A stretch of DNA of 64,000 nt, taken from Arenicola marina (Eukaryota > Annelida > Polychaeta > Arenicolidae). Below the pieces are notes generated by a model. It did not search any database. It was not told where the DNA came from and was given only the letters and a program-made list of their open reading frames with translations. The stretch covers positions 3,488,823 to 3,552,822 of the forward strand of contig OZ025252.1 of the NCBI GenBank assembly GCA_964019135.1, read 5' to 3'. Shown in pieces: positions 22,508 through 34,325 of this stretch; position 1 is the first letter of the stretch, and each line of letters starts with the position of its first letter. The translations under genes were made by a program, and so were the position numbers.

Positions 22508-24958
22508 GCCTCTCCCCCAGTCCTCTCCCCCAGTCCTCTCCCCCAGTCCTCTCCCCGATCTCCTCTCTCCGAGTTCTCTGCCCCAGTCCTCTCCCCGAGT
22601 CCTCTCCCCGAGTCCTCTCCCCCAGTCCTCTCCCCCAGTCCTCTCCCCGATCTCCTCTCTCCGAGTTCTCTGCCCCAGTCCTCTCCCCGAGTCCTCTCCC
22701 CGAGTTCTCTCGCCGAGTCCTCTCCTCGAGTCCTCTCCTCGAGTCCTCTCCTCGAGTCCTCTCCCCGAGTCCTCCCCCGAGTCTTCTCCTCGAGTCCTCT
22801 CCCCGAGTCCTCTCCCCGTGTCTTCTCCCCGTGTCCTCTCCCCCAGTCCTCTCCCCGTGTCCTCTCCCCGTGTCCTCTCCCCGAGTCCTCTCCTCGAGTT
22901 CTCTCCCTGAGTCCTCTCGCCGAGTCCTCTCGCCGAGTCCTCTCCCGGAGTCCTCTCCCCGTGTCCTCTCCCCGAGTCCTCTCCTCGAGTCCTCTCCCCC
23001 AGTCCTCTCCCCGTGTCCTCTCCCCGTGTCCTCTCCTCGAGTCCTCTCCCCGAGTCCTCTCCCGAGTCTTCTCCTCCAGTCCTTTCCTCGAGTCCTCTCC
23101 TCGAGTCTTCTCCCCGAGTCCTCTCCCCGAGTCCTCTCCCCGAGTCCTCTCCCGAGTCTTCTCCTCCAGTCCTTTCCTCGAGTCCTCTCCTCGAGTCTTC
23201 TCCCCGAGTCCTCTCCCCGAGTCCTCTCCCGAGTCTTCTCCTCCAGTCCTTTCCTCGAGTCCTCTCCTCGAGTCCTCTCCCCGAGTCCTCTCCCCGAGTC
23301 CTCTCCCCGTGTCCTCTCCCCGAGTCCTCTCCTCGAGTCTTCTCCTCCACTCCTGTCCTCGAGTTCTCTCGCCGAGTCCTCTCCCCGTGTCCTCTCCCCG
23401 TGTCCTCTCCCCTCCAGTCCTTTTCTCGAGTCCTCTCCCCGAGTCCTCTCCCCGAGTCCTCTCCCCGAGTCCTCTCCCCGAGTCCTCTCCCCCAGTCCTC
23501 TCCCCGTGTCCTCTCCCCGTGTCCTCTCCCCCAGTCCTCTCCCCGTGTCCTCTTCCCGAGTCCTCTCCCCCAGTCCTCTCGCCGTGTCCTCTCCCCCAGT
23601 CCTCTCCCCGTGTCCTCTCCCCAAGTCCTCTCCCCGAGTCCTCTCCCCCAGTCCTCTCCCCCAGTCCTCTCCCCTAGTCCTCTCCTCGAGTCCTCTCCCC
23701 GAGTCCTCTCCCCGAGTCCTCTCCCCCAGTCCTCTCCCCCAGTCCTCTCCCCCAGTCCTCTCCCCTAGTCCTCTCCTCGAGTCCTCTCCCCGAGTCCTCT
23801 CCCCGAGTCCTCTCCCCCAGTCCTCTCCCCGTGTCCTCTCCCCGTGTCCTCTCCCCCAGTCCTCTCCCCGTGTCCTCTCCCCGAGTCCTCTCCCCCAGTC
23901 CTCTCGCCGTGTCCTCTCCCCCAGTCCTCTCCCCGTGTCCTCTCCCCAAGTCCTCTCCCCGAGTCCTCTCCCCCAGTCCTCTCCCCCAGTCCTCTCCTCG
24001 AGTCCTCTCCCCCAGTCCTCTCCCCGTGTCCTCTCCCCGAGTCCTCTCCCCGAGGCCTCTCCCCGAGTCCTCTCCCCCAGTTCTCTCCCCGTGTCCTCTC
24101 CCCGAGTCCTCTCCCCCAGTCCTCTCCCCCAGTCCTCTCCTCGAGTCCTCTCCCCGTGTCCTCTCCCCAAGTCCTCTCCCCGAGTCCTCTCCCCCAGTCC
24201 TCTCCCCCAGTCCTCTCATCGAGTCCTCTCCCCGTGACCTCTCCCCGTGTCCTCTCCCCGTGTCCTCTCCCCAAGTCCTCTCCTCGAGTCCTCTCCCCCA
24301 GTCCTCTCCCCCAGTCCTCTCCTCGAGTCCTCTCCTCGAGTCCTCTCCTCGAGTTCTCTCCCGAGTCCTCTCCTCGAGTCCTCTCCCCGAGTCCTCTCCC
24401 CGAGTTTTCTCCCCGAGTCCTCTCCCCGAGTCCTCTCCTCGAGTCTTCTCCTCCAGTCCTCTCCCCGAGTCCTCTCCTCGAGTCCTCTCCCCGAGTCCTC
24501 TCCCCCAGTCCTCTCCCCGAGTTTTCTCCCCGAGTCCTCTCGCCGTGTCCTCTCCCCCAGTCCTCTCCCCGAGTCCTCTCCCCGAGTTTTCTCCCCGAGT
24601 CCTCTCCCCGTGTCCTCTCCCGGAGTCCTCTCCCGGAGTCCTCTCCCGGAGTCCTCTCCCGGAGTCCTCTCCCCGAGTCCTCTCCCCGTGTCCTCTCCCG
24701 GAGTCCTCTCCCGGAGTACTCTCCCGGAGTCCTCTCCCCGAGTCCTCTCCCGAGTCCTCTCCCCGAGTTTTCTCCCATAGTCCTCTCCCCGAGTCCTCTC
24801 CCGACTTTTCTCCCCGATTCCTCTCCCCGAGTCCTCTCACCGAGTCCTCTCCCCGTGTCCTCTCCCGGAGTCCTCTCCCCGAGTCCTCTCCTCGAGTCCT
24901 CTCCCTGAGCTCTCTCCCCGAGTCCTCAACCGAGTCCTCTCCCTCAGCCCTCTCTCCC
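22508..24958. repeat. Minisatellite, 13-bp CT-rich unit
   Basis: About 185 copies of GTCCTCTCCCCGA and variants (CCCCCA, CCCCGT, CCTCGA, CCCGGA endings). No stop triplet can form in the common unit on either strand, and 13 is not a multiple of three, so very long frames are open on both strands (up to 555 codons on the minus strand). These are not genes. Variant runs such as CCCGGA units cluster at 24625-24730, consistent with local expansion. Confidence 0.97.
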
Positions 24959-25925
24959 CCCATTGTTGCAAGGCCGTCACCGGTTTGAGGCATTCACCTG
25001 AACCGTGTTGACAGTGAAAGCGACTGAGAGGCTTACAAGTCAACAGCCCACAACAAGTCCGTGTCTTTCGATGTATGACTTTGGAGCTGGGGCCATAGTG
25101 ACATTGTCTGGTCCGTGGAAAGCGTAACAACACACCTCCGCCCCCCCCCCCCCCCCGCCCTCGCTGCCGTGAAGGGTCAGGCGGCAGTTTCTGTCTGACT
25201 TCTACAATGCACATGACAGTCTAAATCTTACAGAATTTACGAAGTTTTATCCTCATAGAAACTCTTACTCTAAAATAGTATGAACCCCGCCTATCCTCTT
25301 CCATCTAGCTGTTACCCCACCCCTCAACCCCCCCTCCTCCTCCCCCACTACCCCGGCACCACCAGCCTTCAAACCGCCAAAGTCGCATTTTATTTCAAGT
25401 GTTCTCATGAAAGTCAAATGACGCCACTTCTCATTGCAAAACTGTTTTATGACGATATGTTTATTCTCCTTGATTTACGCTGGAAATACCCAGACTTTTT
25501 TTTACCGCCGAGTTAAATGTGTAGTCGGTGCATATATGTCATTTCGACATCTTTAGAATGGTTTCCCATCCGTTGGCAATCAGATCAAAAGTTTTAGCAA
25601 ATTCTTTTAGCAATGATGGTCATTTCTACACCCCACCCGCCAGCAACAACATCCTCCACATCCCGTAATATCGTTCACCCTTAAGTGCCACCCTGCACCC
25701 CTTACCCTTCACTATCCGGTGGCGGATACAAGGGCTCAGTCTTCTGCCTTGTAGAGTTTTTCATTATTAACAATTTGAATTGCTGAACAGCTTGCGCAAA
25801 GTTGTCTACATATGGATCTTTTACTGACGTACATGGCGATTCGACAAATTAATGTCTGTGCTCAAAGACTGGCATTAAATAATTAGCCATCCCAATGTTT
25901 TTTTGGTTGACTTGCCGCCGCGCAA
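24959..25925. other. Unique sequence, no gene recognised
   Basis: Holds a C run at 25138-25156 and a C-rich patch at 25310-25360. No exon supported. Confidence 0.45.
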
Positions 25926-25927
25926 AT

Positions 25928-26392
25928 CGAGCTAGCCAATCCCGTCCGAGCATTCAGTTGAACGAGCCAATCACGTCAGAGCTTGTCCCAATGAGCTAGC
26001 CAATCACGTCCGAGCGTTCATTTGAACGAGCCAATCACGTCAGAGCTTGTCCCAATTCGCTAGCCGATCCCGTCCGAGCATTCAGTTGAACGAGCCAATC
26101 ACGTCAGAGCTTGTCTCAATGAGCTAGCCAATCCCGTCCGAGCATTCAGTTGAACGAGCCAATCACGTCAGAGCTTGTCCCAATGAGCTAGTCAATCACG
26201 TCCGAGCGTTCATTTGAACGAGCCAATCGCGCTCGTCCGTTTAAGTGAACGAGGCAGTAACGGCTGATCGCACAAAAAAGCGAGCTAATCAAATTAGCGT
26301 CTTGAAATGAGTGGGCCAATCCCTTTGGTCGTTCAGTAGCGAGCCAATAAGGCATAGCGGGTGTGGATTAATGAGCCAATCAAGTGCGGGCG
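25928..26392. repeat. Minisatellite, 64-bp unit made of CCAAT/ACGTC modules
   Basis: About seven units. Each has two half-units of the form GAGCCAATCACGTCNGAGC, one followed by GTTCATTTGAAC (an inverted pair) and one by TTGTCCCAAT. Nearly every half-unit keeps CCAAT followed by ACGTC or ACGTCA. The right end decays into single spaced CCAAT half-units to 26390. Confidence 0.92.
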
Positions 26393-26424
26393 ATCCACTG
26401 GGCAAACCTATCAGGTTAAGGCGG

Positions 26425-26801
26425 TTTGATAAATCAGTTGATAAATTTCTATCGACCCTTCAAAATCTTATAGAATGGATGGATTATTTGTGGTTGTTGT
26501 AGGACAATGATGTAAGGAATATTGAACGGGTAGCCTTCTCCGGATGTATTCATGTTACTCCCCCCTCGCTGCCCCCGCCCCCTCGACCCCCCCCCCCTCC
26601 CCCCAGCCTCCGCCCCGTCCAAGAAAGAAGACGCGCTGGTCTGTCAAGACGCAACCCCGCCGGTTTCTTTTCCAATTACATTTCCGTCTGTCTCCCTTGG
26701 TCGATTTCAATTTTAGTTCCGCCTACAGTGCCATACTAAAAACCGGAATCACGTCGTATGCCCATCCGCGCGTGTGTCACGTGGACCTCGATCGCCTTCA
26801 A
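26425..26801. other. Unique sequence before the 28-bp array
   Basis: C-rich patch at 26560-26620. No gene recognised. Confidence 0.45.
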
Positions 26802-29800
26802 GCCTATTATACCAGGGGGCCTCCCCAATCCTATCATACAAGGGGTGTCACCCCCACCCTATTAAACCAGGGGTGTCTCTCCCACCCTATTATACCAGGG
26901 GTGTCTCCCCCACCCTACTATACCAGGAGGCCTCCCCAAGCCTATTATACCAGGGGTGTCTCCCCCACCCTATTATACCAGGGGGCCTCCCCCACCCTAT
27001 TATACCAGGGGTGTCTCCCCCACCCTATCATACCAGGGGGCCTCCCCCACCCTATTATACCAGGGGTGTCTCCCCCACCCTATTATACCAGGGGTGTCTC
27101 CCCAACCCTATTATAACAGGGGTGTCTCCCCCACCCTATTATACCAGGGGTGCCTCCCCCACCCTATTATACCAGGAGTGTCTCCCCCACCCTATTATAC
27201 CAGGGGTGTCTCCCCCACCTTATTATACCAGAGGTGTCTCCCCCACCCTATTATACCAGGGGTGTCTCCCCCACTCTATGATATCAGGGGTGTCTCCCCA
27301 ACCCTATTATACCAGGGGTGTCTCCACCACCCTACTATACCAGGGGTGCCTCCCCCACCCTATTATACCAGAGGTGTCTCCCCCACCCTATTATACCAGG
27401 GGTGTCTCCACCACCCTACTATACCAGGGGTGCCTCCCCCACCCTATTATACCAGAGGTGTCTCCCCCACCCTATTATACCAGGGGTGTCTCCCCCACCC
27501 TATTATACCGGGGGTGTCTCCCCCACCCTATTATACCAGAGGTGTCTCCCCCACCCTATTATACCAGGGGTGTCTCCCCCACCCTATTATACCAGGGGTG
27601 TCTCCCCCACCCTATTATACCAGGGGTGTCTCCACCACCCTACTATACCAGGGGTGCCTCCCCCACCCTATTATACCAGGGGTGCCTCCCCCACCCTATT
27701 ATACCAGGGGTGTCTCCACCACCCTACTATACCAGGGGTGTCTCCACCACCCTACTATACCAGGGGTGCCTCCCCCACCCTATTATACCAGGGGTGTCTC
27801 CCCCACCCTATTATACCAGGGGTGTCTCCACCACCCTATTATACCAGAGGTGTCTCCCCCACCCTATTATACCAGGGGTGTCTCCCCCACCCTATTATAC
27901 CAGGGGTGTCTCCCCCACCCTATTATACCAGGGGTGTCTCCACCACCCTACTATACCAGGGGTGCCTCCCCCACCCTATTATACCAGGGGTGTCTCCACC
28001 ACCCTATTATACCAGGGGTGCCTCCCCCACCCTATTATACCAGGGGTGTCTCGCCCACCCTATTATACCAGGGGTGTCTCCCCCACCCTATTATACCAGG
28101 GGTGTCTCCCCCACCCTATTATGCCAGGATGCCTCCACCACCCTATTATACCAGGGGTGTCTCACCCACCCTATTATACCAGGGGTGTCTCCCCTACCCT
28201 ATTATACCAGGGGTGTCTCCCCTACCCTATTATGCGAGGGTGCCTCCACCACCCTATTATACCAGGGGTGTCTCCCCCACCCTATTATACCAGGGGTGTC
28301 TCCCCAACCCTATTATACCAGGGGTGTCTCCCCCACCCTATTATACCAGGGGGCCTCCCCCACCCTATTATACCAGGGGTGTCTCCCCCACCCTATCATA
28401 CCAGGGGGCCTCCCCCACCCTATTATACCAGGGGTGTCTCCCCCACCCTATTATACCAGGGGTGTCTCCCCAACCCTATTATACCAGAGGTGTCTCCCCC
28501 ACCCTATTATACCAGGGGTGCCTCCCCCACCCTATTATACCAGGGGTGTCTCCCCCACCCTATTATACCAGGGGTGTCTCTCCCACCTTATTATACCAGA
28601 GGTGTCTCCCCCACCCTATTATACCAGGGGTGTCTCCCCCACTCTATGATATCAGGGGTGTCTCCCCAACCCTATTATACCAGGGGTGTCTCCACCACCC
28701 TACTATACCAGGGGTGCCTCCCTCACCCTATTATACCAGAGGTGTCTCCCCCACCCTATTATACCAGGGGTGTCTCCACCACCCTACTATACCAGGGGTG
28801 CCTCCCCCACCCTATTATACCAGAGGTGTCTCCCCCACCCTATTATACCAGGGGTGTCTCCCCCACCCTATTATACCAGGGGTGTCTCCCCCACCCTATT
28901 ATACCAGGGGTGTCTCCCCCACCCTATTATACCAGGGGTGTCTCCACCACCCTACTATACCAGGGGTGCCTCCCCCACCCTATTATACCAGAGGTGTCTC
29001 CACCACCCTATTATACCAGGGGTGTCTCCTCTACCCTATTATACCAGGGGTGTCTCCCCTACCCTATTATACCACGGGTGCCTCCATCACCCTATTATAC
29101 CAGAAGTGTGCCCCCCCCCCAACAATATACCAGGGTGCCTCCTACCCTATTATACCAGGGGTGTCTCCCCCACCCTATCATACCAGGGGTGCCTCCCCCA
29201 CCCTATTATACCAGGGGTGCCTCCACCATCCTATTATACCAGGGGTGCCTCCCCCACCCTATTATACCAGGGGTGTCTCAATCACCCTATTATACCAGGG
29301 GTGCCTCCACCACCCTACTATACCAGGGGTGTCTCCACTACCCTATTATACCAGGGGTGCCTCCCCCACCCTATTATACCAGGGGTGCCTCCCCCACCCT
29401 ATTATACCAGGGGGCCTCCACCACCCTATTATACCAGGGGTGCCTCCCCCACCCTATTATACCAGGGGGCCTCCACTACCCTATTATACCAGGGGTGTCT
29501 CCACCACCCTATTATACCAGGGGTGCCTCCCCCCCCTATTATACCAGGGGTGCCTCCACCACCCTGTTATACCAGGGGTGTCTCCCCCACCCTATTATAC
29601 CAGGGGTGTCTCCCCCACCCTATTATACCAGAGGTGCCTCCACCACCCTATTATACCAGGGGTGTCTCCCCTACCCTATTATACCAGGGGTGTCTCCCCA
29701 CCCTATTATACAAGGATGCCTCCACCACCCTATTATACCAGGGGTATCTCACCCACCCTATTATACCAGGGGTGTCTCCCCTACCCTATTATACCAGGGG

Positions 29801-31525
29801 TGTCTCCCCTACCCTATTATACGAGGGTGCCTCCACCACCCTGTTATACCAGGGGTGTCTCCCCCACCCTATTATACCAGGGGTGTCTCCCCCACCCTAT
29901 TATACCAGAGGTGCCTCCACCACCCTATTATACCAGGGGTGCCTCCCCTACCCTATTAAACCAGGGGTGTCTCCCCCACCCTATTATACCAGGGGTGTCT
30001 CCCCCGCCCTATTTTATACCAGGGGTGTCTCCCCACCCTATCATACCAGGATGCCTCCACCACCCTATTATACCTGGGGTGTCTCACCCACCCTATTATA
30101 CCAGGGGTGTCTCCCCTACCCTATAATACCAGGGGTGTCTCTTCTACCCTATTATACGAGGGCGCCTCCACCACCCTATTATACCAGGGGTGTCTCGCCC
30201 ACCCTATTATACCATGGGTGCCTCCCCTACCATATTATACCAGGGTGTCTCCCCACCCTATTATACCAGGGGTGCCTCCCCCACCCTATTATACCAGGGG
30301 TGCCATCCCCCAACCTTATTATACCAGGGGTGCCTCCACCACCTACTATACCAGGGGTGTCTCCACTACCCTATTATACCAGGGGTGCCTCCCCCACCCT
30401 ATTATACCAGGGGTGCCTCCCACACCCTATTATACCAGGGGGCCTCCACCACCCTATTATACCAGGGGTGTCTCCCTACCCTATTATACCAGATGCCTCA
30501 CCACCCTATTATACCAGGGGTGCCTCCCCTACCCTATTAAACCAGGGGTGTCTCGCCCACCCTATTATACCAGGGGTGTCTCCCTACCCTATTATACCAG
30601 GGGTGTCTCCCCTACCCTATCATACCACGGGTGCCTCCACCACCCTATTATACCAGAAGTGCCCCCCCCCCACAATATACCAGGGTGCCCCCCACCCTAC
30701 TATACCAGGGGTGTTTCCACCACCCTATTATATCAGGGGTGCCTCCCCCACCCTATTATACCAGGGGTGCCTCCCCCACCCTATTATACCAGGGGTGTCT
30801 CCACCACCCTATTATACCAGGGGTGCCTCCCCCACCCTATTATACCAGGGGGCCTCCACCACCCTATTATACCAGGGGTGCCTCCCCCACCCTATTATAC
30901 CAGGGGGCCTCCACCACCCTATTATACCAGGGGTGTCTCCACCACCCTATTATTCCAGGGGTGCCTCCCCCAACCTACTATACCAGGGGGCCTCCACCAC
31001 CCTATTATACCAGGGGTGTCTCCACCACCCTATTATACCAGGGGTGCCTCCCCACCCTATTATACCAGGGGTGCCTCCACCACCCTATTATACCAGGGGT
31101 GTCTCCCCCACCCTATTATACCAGGGGTGCCTCCCCCACCCTATTATACCAGGGGTGTCTCCCCCACCCTATTATACCAGGGGTGTCTCCCCCACCCTAT
31201 TATACCAGGGGTGTCTCCACCACCCTATTATACCAGGGGTGCCTCCCCCACCCTATTATACCAGGGGTGCCTCCACCACCCTATTATACCAGGGGTGTCT
31301 CCCCCACCCTATTATACCAGGGGTGCCTCCCCCACCCTATTATACCAGGGGTGTCTCCCCCACCCTATTATACCAGGGGTGTCTCCCCCACCCTATTATA
31401 CCAGGGGTGTCTCCCCCACCCTATTATACCAGGGGTGTCTCCCCCACCCTATTATACCAGGGGTGCCTCCCCCACCCTAAATTACCAGGAGTGCCTTCTC
31501 CACTCTGCCGTTATATCATGGGTAC
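26802..31525. repeat. Minisatellite, 28-bp unit (largest array)
   Basis: About 169 copies of a unit containing CCCTATTATACCAGGGGTGT followed by CTCCCCCA. Common variants swap TGTCTCC for TGCCTCC or drop a base (GGGGGCCTCC). All three plus frames are open for up to 1061 codons, because 28 leaves remainder 1 on division by three and no plus-strand stop exists in the unit; the minus strand is closed by TAATAG. Rare markers (CTCTATGATATC at 27273 and 28641; CCTATCATACC at 27024 and 28392) lie exactly 1368 bp apart, and another pair (ACCACGGGTGCCTCCA) about 1553 bp apart, so large blocks have been duplicated. Confidence 0.98.
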
Positions 31526-32098
31526 ATCCCCCCCCACCCCCATAGAGAATTAGTCACCAGAAAGGGACCTCCGTCTTGTGCTTGTTGAGTGCCCCAGTCT
31601 TCAACAGCCAAGTGTATTATATAATACACATACCGGACAGCGAAAAAGGCAGATTTGTATCTGTATCTTTACGGAACTGTAGACATTTTTAGATATAATC
31701 CACGATTTGTAGACGGGGCGGGGGGCACTTTTTGTTAACTTTTGGTGGGCTGTCCCAAATACGTATGAAAAATACGCGTGGTAAGGGGTAAGATCGGACA
31801 ATATTAAGACATTCTAAAAACCGGAGGGGGTCGCACCCAAGTAAAAGGTAATGGATTTGCATTCAAGTAAAAAGGGGAGGGGGTTCTACAACAAAATGGG
31901 GAGTTTAATTTTAACCTTAACATTTTAAATTTTAGTCATATAATTTGCACCATGCATGAACAGATCTCGCCGCTCGAAAAAGACATTTAGAGAGCGGGAG
32001 GGGGGTGGGGGGGAGGGGCACCCTGCTATCTTATTTAAATATTGTGTTACAAAGATACAGGCCTGTGGGAAGGGAAACGAAGGTCCGGTGAAGCTCCG
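31526..32098. other. Unique sequence, no gene recognised
   Basis: AT-rich with a G-rich patch at 31995-32020. No exon supported. Confidence 0.45.
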
Positions 32099-32352
32099 AA
32101 ATCACCGTGAGATATGTAATCACCGTGAGATATGTAATCACCGTGAGATATGTAATCACCATGAGATATGTAATCACCGTGAGATATGTAATCGCCGTGA
32201 GATATGTAATCACCGTGAGATATGTAATCACCGTGAGATATGTAATCACCGTGAGATATGTAATCACCGTGAGATATGTAATCACCGTGATATATGTAAT
32301 CGCCGTGAGATATGTAATCACCGTGAGATATGTAATCACCGTGAGATATGTA
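32099..32352. repeat. Minisatellite, 18-bp unit
   Basis: Fourteen copies of AATCACCGTGAGATATGT, nearly identical, with CATGAG, CGCCGTGAG and GTGATAT variants. TCACCGTGA in each unit is close to a palindrome. The frame stays open because 18 is a multiple of three. No spacers are present, so it is not a CRISPR array. Confidence 0.97.
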
Positions 32353-33344
32353 TCTCGGGACAGCTATAATCGAAACTACTTCACTTCGAAACTACACGAC
32401 TTCCCTCTTCACCTTGTGGGCCAACGAGTATAGTGTTATAGACAGCCCTCGCGGAGTAGTCTGCAAGCGGCGGCTGAGGGGGTGAGACGGTCTGAGTGAT
32501 GTGGCGCCGTGAAGACAACCCTCTCGGACGGGGGTGGGGGTGGGGCGTGGGGGGGGGGGCGGTGACATAGAGGTCCATTCATGGTGATTTACGTGAATAT
32601 TGCGGATATGTAGAGTGACCGAGTAGCTGGCTTAAGTAGGGGATCTCTCAGAGAGTATTCTTCGCAAGAACTTCGTTGTAGTGAATCAAAGTTCGAATGC
32701 AAATGTCTTTTTAAATGATCGAGTCTGCCCCAGTGGCCTGGAATTTAAGGACCGACCCGCCTCCTGCGAGCCTTTAAAGTTTTCCTTGTTAATGTATGTA
32801 TTTATGCAAGTAGAAAAGTACGTAATAGGTGGAGACACCGGAGGTTGGGGTGAGATCGGGGGCGGGGTGGGAGTGCCAAAGCCCCCCCTCCGGGTGACCC
32901 CCCCCCCCGACACACACCACCATGAGTGTCTCTCAGCGTTCGTAGCGCCCCCTGGATCGGGGCGGGGCGGTTGATGCCGATCACCTGTGCTACCCCGCCC
33001 CCCCCCCACCCACTCTACCACTACCCAAGAAACCAATATCTGTCTTGGCCACTGTACATTATTTTTCGCAAATAGCACGGAAATGTCCATGTGTTCTGGC
33101 TCCGCGCAACACTCAGTGAGGTCGCAATCTTGCGAAGGGAGATAATAAGCAGAACATATTCCTGGATATACGTGAGGTATGGGAACCTACCAGTGCTCTG
33201 AGACAGAACTGTTATCGAGTTGCATAAATATCTGAGTTATAAAATGCAACTTTGGGCAAATTAATCTTTTATATGAGTACAATCTTATCAAACTGTACTC
33301 CGAGTTATGAATACGTATATGTACTATTGCTACCAACTACTGTT
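32353..33344. other. Unique sequence with G/C tracts and one CTCF-like site
   Basis: G-rich tract at 32528-32562 and C runs at 32880-32910 and 32995-33010. No exon supported. Confidence 0.45.
32943..32958 (-). promoter_or_regulatory. CTCF-like motif
   Basis: TAGCGCCCCCTGGATC reads on the minus strand as TCCAGGGGGCGCTA, the full CTCF core with a changed upstream CCA block. Confidence 0.4.
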
Positions 33345-33545
33345 CCACGGGGGGGTGGGGGTAGGGGGGCTTAAACCCCCCTGAAGCAAGGGGATGTTAA
33401 AGACTGTTAAACGCGATTTTTTCTAATGACCCCTTTTTGAGGAAGAATGCCGTTTTTCCATGCATAATCAAGGCCATATGATCCTCCCCAACCAGTCATT
33501 TTAAAGTAGGTGACAGTCCCCCCCCCCACCCCCCCCCCCCCCTCC
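33345..33545 (+). mobile_element. GGGGCGGATCTAG-family MITE, partial copy B (empty site)
   Basis: GGGGCTTAAACCCCCCTGAA, GCAAGGGGATGTTAAAGACTG, and the following block with CTAATGACCCC, TTTTTGAGGAAGAATGCCG and AAGGCCATATGATC align in order with the copy at 58904-59847. Its left third and right end are not recognisable. Where the 59-kb copy carries the 527-bp TTAA element, this copy reads GATGTTAAAG without interruption, so it preserves the pre-insertion site. Confidence 0.65.
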
Positions 33546-33886
33546 CCACTACATATAGTCAGGCATATGCATATCTTTCCGCCTGTTTTCTCGTAATCCC
33601 CAAAGCAGTATTCTGAGATTGACTATTTTAGATGCCTTTAACCAACAAATTCTCTCTCAATGACCACAAAATCGCGCGCTTTTCTCTCGCTCTCAAAGTG
33701 TTCTCTATGGCATGGGCGGCACACCCTGACCACTGTAGCAATGTAGTGCCCCTCCCGGGGTGAAAGCATAAACATATATACTTGTTTACAATCGGTCTCC
33801 TCACACTTGGAATGTCTAATGCCCCTATACTTCCGGCCATGTCAGCCGTTTTTCGATGTCATTATAAACCACACGCTATCTGAGAG

Positions 33887-33962
33887 CCTGCCTATATCTC
33901 AGTTGGTAAGCACACCGAGCTGCAGATCAACAGGTCGTGGGTTCGCACCCTGGGACCTGCCT
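33887..33962 (+). mobile_element. tRNA-like head, probable SINE or tRNA pseudogene
   Basis: TATCTCAGTTGGTAAGC resembles a tRNA A box and GTGGGTTCGCACCC a B box, about 35 bases apart. Acceptor and T-stem pairing are poor, so a working tRNA is unlikely. Sequence past the B box could be a SINE body but has no clear end. Confidence 0.45.
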
Positions 33963-34118
33963 CTGGGGCGTGTTTCACTTAACCCCGTTTCATTGTCCCA
34001 GAGGGGGGGGGGGCGGGGGTATTGTCCCAATTTAGCCTTGACGGGCACAACGTCGGTCTACAGCACGAGCATTTCATTTCACTTCGCACGCTGTCCCCCG
34101 GAGGGCGATCAACACACA

Positions 34119-34136
34119 GTGGCGCCATCTAGTGAG
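34119..34136 (-). promoter_or_regulatory. CTCF-type motif
   Basis: GTGGCGCCATCTAGTGAG reads on the minus strand as TCACTAGATGGCGCCAC, a near-complete match to the CTCF core (CCACTAGATGGCGC) with one change at the first C. It lies just upstream of the 45-bp array. Confidence 0.5.
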
Positions 34137-34325
34137 TGCTGGAGACAACGGGCTCAGTGGCATGGTCAAGTGACTCAGCGTGATCGGTTGATCCGAAGCC
34201 CTCTGGCGGTGGAGATCGAAATCACGTCGGCGGTAGAATACATACTCGGGCAAAGCGACCGGTGGTTAAAAGTCAAAACGCACGCGTGCAGATCTCTCAT
34301 CTGTCGGTCGCCGTACTATGCGGAA

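Noticed and set aside
22427-24993. Ser/Pro-rich and Gly/Arg/Glu-rich frames of 300-555 codons on both strands
   Set aside because: A 13-bp CT-rich unit with no possible stop on either strand explains them fully.
26774-31553. Open frames of 955-1061 codons in three plus frames, as a giant repeat protein
   Set aside because: They are cyclic readings of one 28-bp unit without plus-strand stops. All frames are equally open, no codon-position bias is visible, and no non-repeat domain or signal peptide flanks them.
32099-32352. CRISPR-like array
   Set aside because: The 18-bp repeats are directly joined with no unique spacers, and the context is eukaryotic.
33887-33962. Functional tRNA gene
   Set aside because: Boxes are present, but the acceptor and T stems do not pair and there is no clean polymerase III terminator.
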